Shown: positions 8,338-16,890 of the stretch, piece after piece | Position numbering within the stretch: the stretch's first letter is position 1 | How the letters are laid out: each line of letters begins with the position of its first letter | From: Lewinellaceae bacterium | GTDB taxonomy: Bacteria; Bacteroidota; Bacteroidia; Chitinophagales; Saprospiraceae | Length of the DNA stretch: 64,000 bases | Direction of reading: 5' to 3' | Assembly (NCBI GenBank): GCA_016711435.1 | Contig: JADJSY010000083.1 | Span: 62,001 to 126,000 of the forward strand | Program-made: the position numbers and the translations under genes | Notes under the pieces: generated by a model | The model's input: only the letters and a program-made list of their open reading frames with translations | Database searches by the model: none | Told to the model about the DNA's origin: nothing

Positions 8338-10269
8338 ATGTTCCTTCTTTCTACTATTGACCTGGTGATTATCCTGATGTATTTCGCGATGATGGTCATG
8401 CTGGGCTATTACATGCGAAATCAGGCCAGAAAAAGTAAAGATGCCTACCTGATGGGCGGTAAAACCCTTCCCTGGTATATGCTTGGTCTGAGTGACGCGA
8501 GCGACATGTTCGATATCAGCGGAACAATGCTGTTGGTCAGCATGGCCTTTTTGTACGGCTTTAAAAGCGTATGGATTCCCTGGATGTGGCCGGTTTTCAA
8601 CCAGATATTTCTGATGGTATTTCTGAGCCGCTGGTTGCGGCGAAGCAATGCCACCACCGGCGCAGAATGGCTGGGCACCCGTTTCGGACTTGCAGACAGA
8701 GGCGTGGCGCAAAGTCATGTGATCGTGGTGGTGTTTGCCCTGCTGTTGTGCATCGGTTACATGGCCTACGCTTTTGTAGGGGTGGGCGAGTTCCTGCAAA
8801 TCTTCCTGCCTTACGAGCGGGTCAGCGGTATGTTCCCATTTCTCAGCCACGGTGAAGCGGCTTTTACACCCGGATCTGCTGAATTCAATGCAGCATTGCA
8901 GATTTCCAAACACAGCACAGCGCAATTCTACGGCGTACTGATTTGCCTGGTTGCTACTTTTTACAGTATCATCGGGGGGATGCACGGAATTGTACTGGCG
9001 GATTTTATCAAATACATGATCATGATAGTTTGCTCCCTTTGTGTGGGCAGCATTGCTATGTACCACCTTGGCGGAAGTAGCGCGGGCGTACTGAATAATG
9101 TTCCAAATGGCTGGGATTCGCCGTTTTTCGGGACGGAACTGGGGCTTGACTGGAGCAATATGATTGATGATGCCGCCGTAAAACTGCAACAGGACGGCTA
9201 TGAATTGTTTTCTGCCATCGTGGGTATGATGTTGATCAGCGGGATTATGAAAAGTCTGGCCGGCCCGGCGCCTAATTACGATTGCCAAAAAATTCTGAGC
9301 ACCCGCAGTCCGGAAGAAGCCAGTAAAATGAGCGGATTTATTTCCGTTATCCTGATGCCGATCCGTTACTTTATGACGATGGGTTTATGTGTGCTCGGTA
9401 TCCTGTATTACCGGGAACTCAATCTGCATACCGGACCGGACGGCGTGACGAATTTTGAAAGTATCATGCCCGCCGTTATCAGCAAATTCCTGCCTGTGGG
9501 CCTGATCGGCCTGGTAGTGGCCGGTTTTCTCGGGGCCTTTATGAGCAATTTCAGCGGCACCCTGAATGCTGCACAGGCTTATATGGTGAATGATATTTAC
9601 CTGAAATATATGGAGCCGGAAGCCCCGCGCAAAAAAATCATTACCATGAGCTACCTCAGCGGCATTATCATGGTGACATTCGGTATCGGGCTGGGCCTGG
9701 TGATCAAGGATGTGAATATGATTTTCAACATCATCACAGCAGGTTTGTACGGCGGCTTTGTATGCGCTAATGTGCTGAAATGGTACTGGTGGCGCTTCAA
9801 TGCAACGGGTTATTTTTACGGTATGCTGGCAGGCATTGTGGTCAGCGCGATTCCTCCGGCGCTGTCCGTTAGCGGCATCACCCATTATTTTGACGGAACC
9901 CGTATGTTGTATTTCTTCCCGGTATTTATCGTTGTACAGTTAATAGCCTGTATAGCAGGTACTTATGCCGGGCCTGCCACGAATACGGCGACCCTGCTGC
10001 ATTTTTACAAAACCGTACGCCCCTGGGGTTTCTGGAAACCTATACATGAGATGGCCGTGGCGGAAGACCCCCGTTTTGAAAGAAACAAAAACCTCGGCAT
10101 CAATATCCTGAACGTATTCATGGGTATGAGCGGCCAGATTCTGCTGATGCTGCTGCCCATGTACCTGATCCTGTCCCAGTGGACCGGGCTGGGTATTGTG
10201 CTGGCCCTGCTGGTGGTGGTGTTCTCCGTGATGAAACGCACCTGGTGGAACAGGTTGTCAGATTATTGA
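8338..10269 (+). CDS. Sodium:solute symporter (SSS/SLC5 family)
   Basis: A 643-residue polytopic inner-membrane protein with about 13 hydrophobic segments. Early family features are MGYYMRNQARKSKDAYLMGG-like (residues ~20-42), LGLSDASDMFDISGTM and a long LeuT-fold core; the GFLGAFMSNFSGTLNAAQAYMVNDIYLKY stretch near residue 395-425 matches the SSS signature region. The family drives uptake of sugars, sialic acid, amino acids or similar solutes with sodium. The start at 8338 (MFLLSTIDLVIILMYF) is chosen because it begins directly at the first membrane segment; an upstream in-frame ATG at 8251 adds a basic, non-hydrophobic 29-residue stretch. Divergence from the GH1 gene suggests a sugar substrate. 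Confidence 0.88.
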   Translation: MFLLSTIDLVIILMYFAMMVMLGYYMRNQARKSKDAYLMGGKTLPWYMLGLSDASDMFDISGTMLLVSMAFLYGFKSVWIPWMWPVFNQIFLMVFLSRWLRRSNATTGAEWLGTRFGLADRGVAQSHVIVVVFALLLCIGYMAYAFVGVGEFLQIFLPYERVSGMFPFLSHGEAAFTPGSAEFNAALQISKHSTAQFYGVLICLVATFYSIIGGMHGIVLADFIKYMIMIVCSLCVGSIAMYHLGGSSAGVLNNVPNGWDSPFFGTELGLDWSNMIDDAAVKLQQDGYELFSAIVGMMLISGIMKSLAGPAPNYDCQKILSTRSPEEASKMSGFISVILMPIRYFMTMGLCVLGILYYRELNLHTGPDGVTNFESIMPAVISKFLPVGLIGLVVAGFLGAFMSNFSGTLNAAQAYMVNDIYLKYMEPEAPRKKIITMSYLSGIIMVTFGIGLGLVIKDVNMIFNIITAGLYGGFVCANVLKWYWWRFNATGYFYGMLAGIVVSAIPPALSVSGITHYFDGTRMLYFFPVFIVVQLIACIAGTYAGPATNTATLLHFYKTVRPWGFWKPIHEMAVAEDPRFERNKNLGINILNVFMGMSGQILLMLLPMYLILSQWTGLGIVLALLVVVFSVMKRTWWNRLSDY

Positions 10270-10290
10270 TTTCGGGATTGTGGGCGCCTC

Positions 10291-10416
10291 TAAGGTTGAT
10301 GAGGGTTGATAAAAGTTGATGAGGGTTGATAACAACCACTCTATGATCGTAATTTTCTACTTTTTGAGTGGCTGTTATCAACCCTCATCAACTTTTATCA
10401 ACCCTCATCAACCTTA
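10291..10416. repeat. 51-bp inverted repeat, four 10-mer GGTTGATRAR units per arm
   Basis: The arms 10291-10341 and 10366-10416 pair over 51 bp with one mismatch. Each arm holds four tandem 10-base units (GGTTGATGAG, GGTTGATAAA, AGTTGATGAG, GGTTGATAAC). It lies in a convergent gap between the symporter and the patatin gene. Confidence 0.93.
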
Positions 10417-10452
10417 CACGACAGATATAATATCAAAGGGACGACCGGGACG

Positions 10453-11928
10453 CTACTTATCCAGCATCTTCTTCATTTCCTGCCGGCACACCTTATAATA
10501 TTCCCAGTTAAAACCGCCGCCGCCGGTGCTTTCCAGGCCTTCCTCTTCAGGTTTCTGATCGGGCCCGAGCAAGAAACGCGCTGCCGCTTCAGCGCCCCTG
10601 CGGAACAGTTCTAATTTTTCCTTGTCAGAAATATTGAAATTCAGCCAGTTGATACCGCGTACGTCGATGCTGCCTACGGTTCGGTTGAAGTCGGCATTTT
10701 TCAATAAAAATTCCCGGTCATAATGCGAGCGGAGGGTGCCTATCATAGCGCCGGCAAATTCCCCGATCGACTTATATGTTTGTTTAGACACACTCGGGCT
10801 ACTGTCGTTGAGCCGGATACCGAAGGTGGGCAGTCGTGGTTGTTCCACTTTTGGGTTAAAAAAAACATTGATCGGGAAATTGGAGATCAATCCGCCGTCC
10901 ACAAAATGCGTCACATCAGGAATGCGCGTCATGTCTTCCACTCCGATAAATTGTCCCCAGGCCGGCAGCACACGGTCGGCTGCAATATCGCGAACGACAA
11001 AAGGTTTGAAGAAAAAAGGCACCGACATGGAAGCCCTGACAAAAAAAGCGGGGTGTACTTTGGTCGCGTCGTCCCAGTAAAGCGACCACATGCGCGGAAA
11101 TTCTACCTTCATCTGGTTCGTCAGGTCGGAGGTGACGATACTGAGGAAATCTTCGAGCACCGGGTTGTTCAGGTCGTCCATAGGAGTGTCCTTTTCGGAT
11201 CGTGCCAGTTGAAAGCCGCCTTCGGGTGTTTTGGCCACGTGCGCACGCAGGTCATTCAGGTCGTGAATGCCTTTTTCGGCCAGAATGCCTGCGACCCATT
11301 CCTCGAATTTTTTGCCCGGATTGATGCCGAATTCGGCGTTATAAAATTTCCGGCGCTTACTGAAAGCCCACCAGATCATATAAATAATCAGGCCTCCCGA
11401 AAGCAGGCTCAGGGACAAGGATATCCAAAATAACAAACCGTAACTGCCCGTACCGGAGGCAAAGGCCAGCACAGGAATGGCAATTACAAAAACAAGTAAA
11501 GTACTTGCGATAAAGATCAGCAGTCTTTTGAAATAACTTTTGGAGGTGATGAACCGCTTGATCATCGCCTTGGCTGTCGGATCGCCGTCCACAAAATCGA
11601 ACAGCGGTTTTTTATTGATGTGATCCAGTACGGCCAGCGATTTGGCATCTTCCTTGTTACCCAGACAGGTCATCAGCATGGTATTGATGGCGCCGGCGCT
11701 GGTACCGGCCATCTTCATAAATCGAATGCCCATTTGTTCGAGTACGTACGTGTAGCCGACCAAGGCGACGCCCAGGACGCCGCCGCCTTCCTGAACCAGG
11801 TTGACGTACTGGTGGCCCTGGGCATCCCGGATGTCGGAAACTTGTGGCAGTGTGTCGCCATAACGGGCGCGCAATTTCTCTAAAGAAGGAGCCGCTTCCC
11901 GAATAAAATCTTCTGTTGTCAATGGCAT
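10453..11928 (-). CDS. Patatin-like phospholipase with two membrane segments
   Basis: A 491-residue serine hydrolase of the patatin family. The oxyanion loop EGGGVLGVA precedes the nucleophile elbow G-T-S77-A-G, and the catalytic dyad partner is the DGG of FVDGGLISNFP near residue 340. Between them, around residues 125-185, is an insertion with two long hydrophobic helices (LLIFIASTLLVFVIAIPVL and GLLFWISLSLSLLSGGLII), so the enzyme is probably anchored to the inner membrane with the catalytic parts in the cytoplasm. Patatins hydrolyse phospholipid or neutral lipid acyl esters. The start at 11928 is the first ATG; an upstream TTG at 11952 would translate a TTTGCCTTTTT-type leader repeat. It is divergent from rfbA. 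Confidence 0.88.
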   Translation of the reverse strand: MPLTTEDFIREAAPSLEKLRARYGDTLPQVSDIRDAQGHQYVNLVQEGGGVLGVALVGYTYVLEQMGIRFMKMAGTSAGAINTMLMTCLGNKEDAKSLAVLDHINKKPLFDFVDGDPTAKAMIKRFITSKSYFKRLLIFIASTLLVFVIAIPVLAFASGTGSYGLLFWISLSLSLLSGGLIIYMIWWAFSKRRKFYNAEFGINPGKKFEEWVAGILAEKGIHDLNDLRAHVAKTPEGGFQLARSEKDTPMDDLNNPVLEDFLSIVTSDLTNQMKVEFPRMWSLYWDDATKVHPAFFVRASMSVPFFFKPFVVRDIAADRVLPAWGQFIGVEDMTRIPDVTHFVDGGLISNFPINVFFNPKVEQPRLPTFGIRLNDSSPSVSKQTYKSIGEFAGAMIGTLRSHYDREFLLKNADFNRTVGSIDVRGINWLNFNISDKEKLELFRRGAEAAARFLLGPDQKPEEEGLESTGGGGFNWEYYKVCRQEMKKMLDK

Positions 11929-12097
11929 GGTGGAGAGATTTGAAAAAGGCAAAAAGGCAAAGCGTAAAAGGCAATGAAAGCAGATAAATCGTTACAAAAA
12001 TCTAAAATTTATTCGTTTTTTCCCTAAAGAATGCGCCATCCGCTCAGAAGGTACGTTTTTTGCACCTCCAAACAAGCGTCCAACTTTTATGCCCGGG

Positions 12098-12182
12098 CAA
12101 AATTAGTTTTGGCTAAATTCTTTACAAATGCTTGAGTATCAACACGGATAACCAATAACTAATAACGGATAACTAATAACTA
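12098..12182 (+). promoter_or_regulatory. Recurring promoter-leader module upstream of rfbA
   Basis: This stretch matches the sequence upstream of the TonB receptor (40219-40302, minus strand) nearly base for base, and in part that upstream of a glycosyltransferase (16755-16830). It holds TAGTTTTG (12104-12111), an exact TAnnTTTG -7 element, then GGCTAAATT, CAAATG, TATCAACAC and tandem ATAACYAATAACTAATAAC units ending four bases before the ATG. Confidence 0.7.
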
Positions 12183-12185
12183 CGA

Positions 12186-13052
12186 ATGATGAAAGGTATC
12201 ATCCTCGCCGGCGGCCTTGGCACCCGGCTATATCCATTGACCCTGGCTGTGAGCAAACAACTCATGCCTGTATATGACAAGCCGATGATTTATTACCCGC
12301 TTTCCACCCTGATGCTGGCGGGAATCCGGGATATTCTCATTATTTCCACACCTTATGATTTGCCTAAATTTCAGCAATTGTTCGGCGATGGACAGGAGTT
12401 GGGCATGAACTTTTCTTATGTCGAACAGCCGAACCCGAATGGGCTGGCACAGGCCTTCGTACTGGGGGCGCCTTTTATCGGGAAAGATTCCGCGTCGCTG
12501 ATCCTGGGGGATAATATTTTTTACGGCGCCGGACTGGGTGAAATGTTGCGCTCCTGCTCCGACCCTGAAGGCGGCATTATTTTCGCCTACCAGGTGGCCG
12601 ACCCGGAGCGCTACGGCGTGGTGGAGTTTGATGAAAATTTTAAAGCAATTAGTATCGAGGAGAAACCGGCCCGGCCGAAAAGCCATTATGCCGTACCGGG
12701 CCTGTATTTCTACGACAATTCAGTGGTCGAAATCGCCCGCAACCTGCAACCCAGCCCGCGCGGCGAATACGAAATAACCGACGTCAACAGAATTTACCTG
12801 TCCAAAGGGCAATTGCAGGTGCGCGTGATGAGTCGCGGTTATGCCTGGCTCGACACCGGCACCCATAAAAGCCTGATGCAGGCGGGCCAGTTTATCGAAA
12901 CCATAGAAGACCGCCAGGGTCTGAAAATCGGCTGTATTGAGGAAATCGCCTGGGATATGGGCTTCATCGACGATGCCGCCCTGGAACAACTGGGGAATAA
13001 GTACCTGAAAAGCGGATATGGGGAGTATTTGTTGGGGCTGCTCAGTGAATAG
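12186..13052 (+). CDS. rfbA: Glucose-1-phosphate thymidylyltransferase
   Basis: A 288-residue nucleotidyltransferase that makes dTDP-glucose from dTTP and glucose-1-phosphate, the first step to dTDP-L-rhamnose for cell-surface polysaccharide. The N-terminal nucleotide-binding signature GGLGTRLYPLT (residues 9-19) is followed by SKQLMPVYDKPM, then EQPNPNGLAQAF, LGDNIFYG, EKPARPKSHYAVPGLYFYD and WLDTGTH. All are textbook RmlA motifs and the length is normal. The alternative start at Met2 (12189) is possible. No other rml gene is adjacent, but four envelope glycosyltransferase-like genes follow within 10 kb. The stop codon (AGT GAA TAG) lies inside the first unit of the downstream hairpin arm. 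Confidence 0.95.
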   Translation: MMKGIILAGGLGTRLYPLTLAVSKQLMPVYDKPMIYYPLSTLMLAGIRDILIISTPYDLPKFQQLFGDGQELGMNFSYVEQPNPNGLAQAFVLGAPFIGKDSASLILGDNIFYGAGLGEMLRSCSDPEGGIIFAYQVADPERYGVVEFDENFKAISIEEKPARPKSHYAVPGLYFYDNSVVEIARNLQPSPRGEYEITDVNRIYLSKGQLQVRVMSRGYAWLDTGTHKSLMQAGQFIETIEDRQGLKIGCIEEIAWDMGFIDDAALEQLGNKYLKSGYGEYLLGLLSE

Positions 13053-13166
13053 TGAGTAGTGAATAGTGAGTAGTGAATGGCATCCCGTTATCGAGAACAT
13101 TCTACTATTTGGATGCCATTCACAACTCACTATTCACTATTCACTATTCACTACTCACCACTCACT
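13044..13166. repeat. Imperfect inverted repeat of GTGAATA/GTGAGTA units spanning two convergent stops
   Basis: The left arm (13044-13085) is a tandem of AGTGAATAGTGAGT units and the right arm (about 13115-13166) is its pyrimidine-rich complement with extra units; GGATGCCATTCAC / GTGAATGGCATCC closes the inner stem. The stop codons of both rfbA and the helicase gene lie inside the arms. Confidence 0.85.
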
Positions 13167-15115
13167 TCATATATTCCCAAGCCGTCTGATACGCCCCTTT
13201 TTGCTCGCAATACTCCAGGAAACGGGCATAAAAGGGATTGTTTCCGATGGTGGCCGAATCGCCGATGACCACTAACAGTTTTCTGGCGCGGGTCATGGCT
13301 ACATTCATGCGGCGGTAATCACTTAAAAAACCGATTTCCGATTTCGGATTAGAGCGCACCAGGCTGATGTAAATAATATCGCGTTCCTGCCCCTGAAAGC
13401 CGTCGATCGTGCTGACCACCAGCGTACTGGTGGCGAACAAGGGAGCGAGGGTTTCGTCTTCGCGCACCATTTCCTCCAGATAATTCACCTGTTCGCGGTA
13501 GGGCGACAGGATGCCGATGGATGGGTACCGGGCAGGATCGGGAAATTGTTCCAGTAACTTGAGCAGATGCTCACGCAGCAGCAGCGCCTCTTCCGGGTTG
13601 TATTTGCTGGCAAAACGCGCAGAATCCTTGCCGGCGCCGCGGTTTATTTTTTTCTTCAAAACCAGTTCCGGCAGTGTCTACAAACAACACCGGCTCAAAG
13701 ACCGTCAACACATCGCCTTCTTTATCGAGAGCGTCAGCAGCCGGTGCCCGACCACCGATTCATGGGCTTTCAAAGCGCCGGCGTAAAAATACTGGTTGGA
13801 AAAATCCATGATCGTGTGGTGCATCCGGTACTGCACATCGAGCAAATGCACGGCATCGGGAATCAGTTCGAGGCACCGTTCGATCAGGGTTTTGGACAAT
13901 CCGCTCTTAGCAGCTTCCTGGCTTTTTACCGTAGGCGGCAGTTGAAAGGGATCGCCCGCCAGCACCACCCGACTACACTTGATGATCGGAATCCAGGCTG
14001 CCGGTTCGAGGGCTTGCGCCGCTTCGTCCATCACGCAGGTTTTAAAGCGGTAGCGTTCCAGCACCGGATGGTTGGCGCCCACAAGGGTACAGGTGATGGC
14101 CTGCGCGGACGTCAGAATTTGCTCTACGAGGCGTTCTTCGAGCGTGCCCGCCCAGGCCTCCAGTTCTTTCGCCTGTTGTTTGAGGTGCTCGCGTTCGCGG
14201 CGCTCCTCGTAGCCGAAACTGCGTTTGTGTTGCCGGGCCTGCCGCCGGTAATCCGCCGCCTGTATTTTTACCTTTTTGATGTTTTTGCTGTCCGGGTGCC
14301 GGGCCACGATGCTGTCCAGCGTATGCAGCATCACCGATTCGTCCACCCGGCTGATATTGCCTACGCGCACCACCTGCACCCCTGTGGCGGCCAAGCGTTC
14401 GGTGAGCAGATCGGCGGCGGTATTGCTGGGGGCCGTCACCAGCACCGTGCTTTCTTTCTACTAATTGCGTAATGGCGGCTACGAGGGTTGTTGTTTTTCC
14501 GGTGCCAGGCGGACCGTGTATCACCGTCACATCGCGGTTGGAAAGTATGGCTGTCACAGCGGCTTGCTGGCTGTCATTAAGTTGGGACAGCGCAACAGGA
14601 GCCGTTTCAAAAACCTCCGCCGCTTTACGGCGACCGGTGAGGATGTCGCGCAATTCAGCCAGCCTGTCTCCTTTGGCCTGCATCACCTTGTGCAGGGCGC
14701 GTTCCATTTCCTGGTAACTGCGGTCGTCGAACAGCTGATCCACACCCAGCTGACCGAGGGTAATCCAGTCGGGCACATCGCGGGCATTGAGGATGATTTT
14801 CATGCGGTTGCGCTCCACAAAGTTGATAACGCCTTGTTTTTCAGGCGTTTTTACGTGTGGCGACTGGGTAAAAAAACTGACGGTCTGCCCCGAGCGGAGC
14901 TGGTGCGGTTCGTCGCGCCTGGTCGTTCGCTCCACCACTACAAATGCCTTGTCGCCCAGTGCAAAACCCGTCTGTATCACCTGCAAAGGGTACCAGCTGT
15001 TGCCACGCTCCACGCGCTCCGACAGCGGTCGCTCGCGGATCTGGCGCAGAAATTCCCGGAGATCTTCGTCGCGCTCGCGCTGGAGCAGGGAGAGGAGGTG
15101 GGTGAAATGATCCAT
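13162..15115 (-). CDS. SMUBP2/UPF1-like superfamily 1B helicase, interrupted by three indels
   Basis: Read across three small frameshifts the gene encodes about 650 residues with all SF1 motifs in order: Walker A GPPGTGKTTTL, Ia TAPSNTAADLL, Walker B DEAAQALE, III GDPFQLPPTV, IV QYRMHHTI, V STIDGFQGQERD and VI NVAMTRARK. Such ATP-dependent DNA/RNA helicases (IGHMBP2 type) are widespread in Bacteroidota. The breaks are a duplicated GAAA at 14451-14458, a duplicated CT at about 13726-13731 and an over-long A7 run at 13647-13653; each is repaired by removing the extra bases. ATG at 15115 (MDHFTHLL) is chosen because further upstream the frame translates a hairpin arm. Given similar breaks in essential genes nearby, sequence error is likelier than a pseudogene. 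Confidence 0.85.
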
Positions 15116-15121
15116 TTTTTT

Positions 15122-15259
15122 AGAAGTGAGAAGTGAGAGGCGAGAAGTGAGAATCCGTAGATTACACCTGATTACTTTTGGCAATTATGTTAGCGAACCC
15201 TAAGAGCGATCAGGTGTAATCTACGGATTCTCACTTCTCGCCTCTCACTTCTCACTTCT
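15122..15259. repeat. 51-bp perfect inverted repeat, GTGAGAAG-unit family
   Basis: The arms 15122-15172 and 15209-15259 are perfectly complementary over 51 bp with a 36-base loop. The outer part is tandem AGAAGTGAGAAGTGAGAG; the inner 20 bp are unique. It separates two genes on the same strand: it begins seven bases before the helicase start and its outer end supplies the stop codon of the downstream glycosyltransferase-like gene. Confidence 0.93.
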
Positions 15260-16742
15260 GTAGCTGTTCTTCCGTTTTCAACCGGTACACCCGCATGGTG
15301 CCGCGTTCGAGCAGCAGCGTATCGAGGTAAGGCACAACGGCCGGATTTTCGTCCACTTTCCGGGCATCGGAGTACATGTAGCGGATATGCAGGCGTCGGA
15401 TCATGTCGTCTACCCATTCTGGCGGTAGTTCGTCTTTGGAAAAAACCGGGCCGATTTTGTCTAAAGCATACGGGTAAATATGCATGGAAATGTCGTTTTG
15501 CATGATACAAATTTCATCACGCGGCACAGCGTTACGAAGTTCTTCCCGGTACTCGATCAGGGCAGGATTGCAATATGATTTTTCAACACTCCATTTATTA
15601 TCCGCTGTCAGAAATGCAATGAGTGGCAACAGCAGCAAAGCCAGTATAGATAAATACTGCGTGACTTTCCCGGCATACCACAGGTTTTTAATACCATAAC
15701 CTACAAGCACAAAAACCGGCAGTAAAAAAGGCATCATATAATAATCATGCACCGTATTGATCATATTCAGTTCAAAACCGAAATATGCCAGTACACCCAG
15801 GCCCGAAATGGCCAGCAGCCAAAAGTCACCTTTCCAGTATGCTTTATTTTTGAACAGGTAGAAAATGCCTGCCGCAAAAAACAGGACGGAACCATAATTG
15901 AGCAAGAGCGCAGGAAGCAGATGATTGGTATGGTACTTCAGGATACGCAAGGCTTCCGACCCCGTGATTTTATGAGCGAGCATGCCGGACAACACCCCGT
16001 TGCCACTCCAGCCGGGCATTACCCAGGCATACCAGGCGATGGCCGGTAGTAGAAAAGCGGCATAAATCAGCCCGGCGAGCACATATTTTCCTGAATAACG
16101 AACGCCCACTTTGGCGGTCATGGTGAACAGGTAAAGCCCAACCGTGGCATAGAACACGATGAACGGTAGTTTGGCCCACACCGCCAACAACAGGAAAAAC
16201 GCCGAAAATGCAGCGTGCTTGTAGCGATTGCTTTGCTGGTATTGAAAAAACCAGGCGATACCCCAGACGCTGCCGCAAAGGGCCAGGTTATCGGGGATCG
16301 GGTTCATGGTGTAATAGTAAAACAGCGGGGAAAAATTGAAGGCCCACGCCAGCAACCCCGCGATGACATCGTCTTTAAAAAGTGTTCTTCCGAGAAAAAA
16401 AACGCCCCAAACCGTGCATAAACCCAGCAGAAACAGACAAACCCGCGTGATGGTGATCGACTCTCCCAGCACTTTATGCACGCAGGCGATACTCCATTGC
16501 ATAATGGGAAATTCGTAGCGGTACAGCGTGTTGGGGCCTAAGTTTGTGATATTGACCCGCGGATTCAGGATATTAAAATCGTGCCGGTAAAAATTCTGGA
16601 TATTCAACTGCGTCTGCGATTGCCGCCACAGGTGCACACCCACCAGGTCGGTACTGAAAATACGCCAGTGCATAGCCATGCTCAGCAAAGGAATGATCCA
16701 GAACAGCAGGCGGATATTTTTTTCAGAAATAAACTGTTTCAT
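15252..16742 (-). CDS. GT-C fold membrane glycosyltransferase-like protein (GT39/ArnT-like)
   Basis: A 496-residue polytopic protein with about 11 hydrophobic helices and a short soluble C-terminal tail (from about residue 385). The first loop, LVGVHLWRQSQTQLNIQNF, lies where GT39/PMT-type enzymes carry their catalytic acidic loop but it lacks a clear DE pair; the IPDNLALCGSVWG stretch resembles the second conserved loop. Such proteins use polyprenyl-phosphate sugars to modify lipids or surface glycans. Substrate unknown. It is one of four similar-sized membrane proteins between 15.2 and 22.3 kb. The terminal residues QLQK and stop are encoded where the GTGAGAAG hairpin begins. Its leader shares a repeated module with rfbA. 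Confidence 0.75.
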   Translation of the reverse strand: MKQFISEKNIRLLFWIIPLLSMAMHWRIFSTDLVGVHLWRQSQTQLNIQNFYRHDFNILNPRVNITNLGPNTLYRYEFPIMQWSIACVHKVLGESITITRVCLFLLGLCTVWGVFFLGRTLFKDDVIAGLLAWAFNFSPLFYYYTMNPIPDNLALCGSVWGIAWFFQYQQSNRYKHAAFSAFFLLLAVWAKLPFIVFYATVGLYLFTMTAKVGVRYSGKYVLAGLIYAAFLLPAIAWYAWVMPGWSGNGVLSGMLAHKITGSEALRILKYHTNHLLPALLLNYGSVLFFAAGIFYLFKNKAYWKGDFWLLAISGLGVLAYFGFELNMINTVHDYYMMPFLLPVFVLVGYGIKNLWYAGKVTQYLSILALLLLPLIAFLTADNKWSVEKSYCNPALIEYREELRNAVPRDEICIMQNDISMHIYPYALDKIGPVFSKDELPPEWVDDMIRRLHIRYMYSDARKVDENPAVVPYLDTLLLERGTMRVYRLKTEEQLQK

Positions 16743-16754
16743 GCCGATGCACCA

Positions 16755-16890
16755 AGTAGTTGTCAGTTATCAGTTATTGGTTATCAGTGTTGATAATCAA
16801 GCATTTGCAAAAAAATTTAATCAAAACAAAATCTTCTGTAATTCATTGATTTAAATTGCTTTTTGCCCTTTGCAATTTGCCCTTTTACTC
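16755..16890. repeat. Composite leader repeat: promoter-leader module plus TTGCCCTTTGC module
   Basis: Read on the minus strand, 16755-16830 carries TTTGCAAATGCTTGATTATCAACAC and ATAACCAATAACTGATAAC, as upstream of rfbA and the TonB gene; TTGTTTTG (16822-16829) occupies the place of their -7 element. The other half (about 16828-16890, plus strand) matches the leader of the thioredoxin-like gene at 47030-47105: ATCTTCTGTAA, CATTGATTT, then TTGCTTTTTGCCCTTTGCAA. Confidence 0.7.

Noticed and set aside
10291..10416. Possible CRISPR array in the GGTTGAT repeats
   Set aside because: Units are contiguous 10-mers without unique spacers and are arranged as two complementary arms; no cas gene is present.
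13567..14472. 301-codon plus-strand frame
   Set aside because: Lies opposite the helicase gene, whose motifs III-VI are on the minus strand.
13162..15115. Three separate helicase-fragment genes
   Set aside because: The three frames continue one set of SF1 motifs in order and are joined by small indels, so they are one gene.
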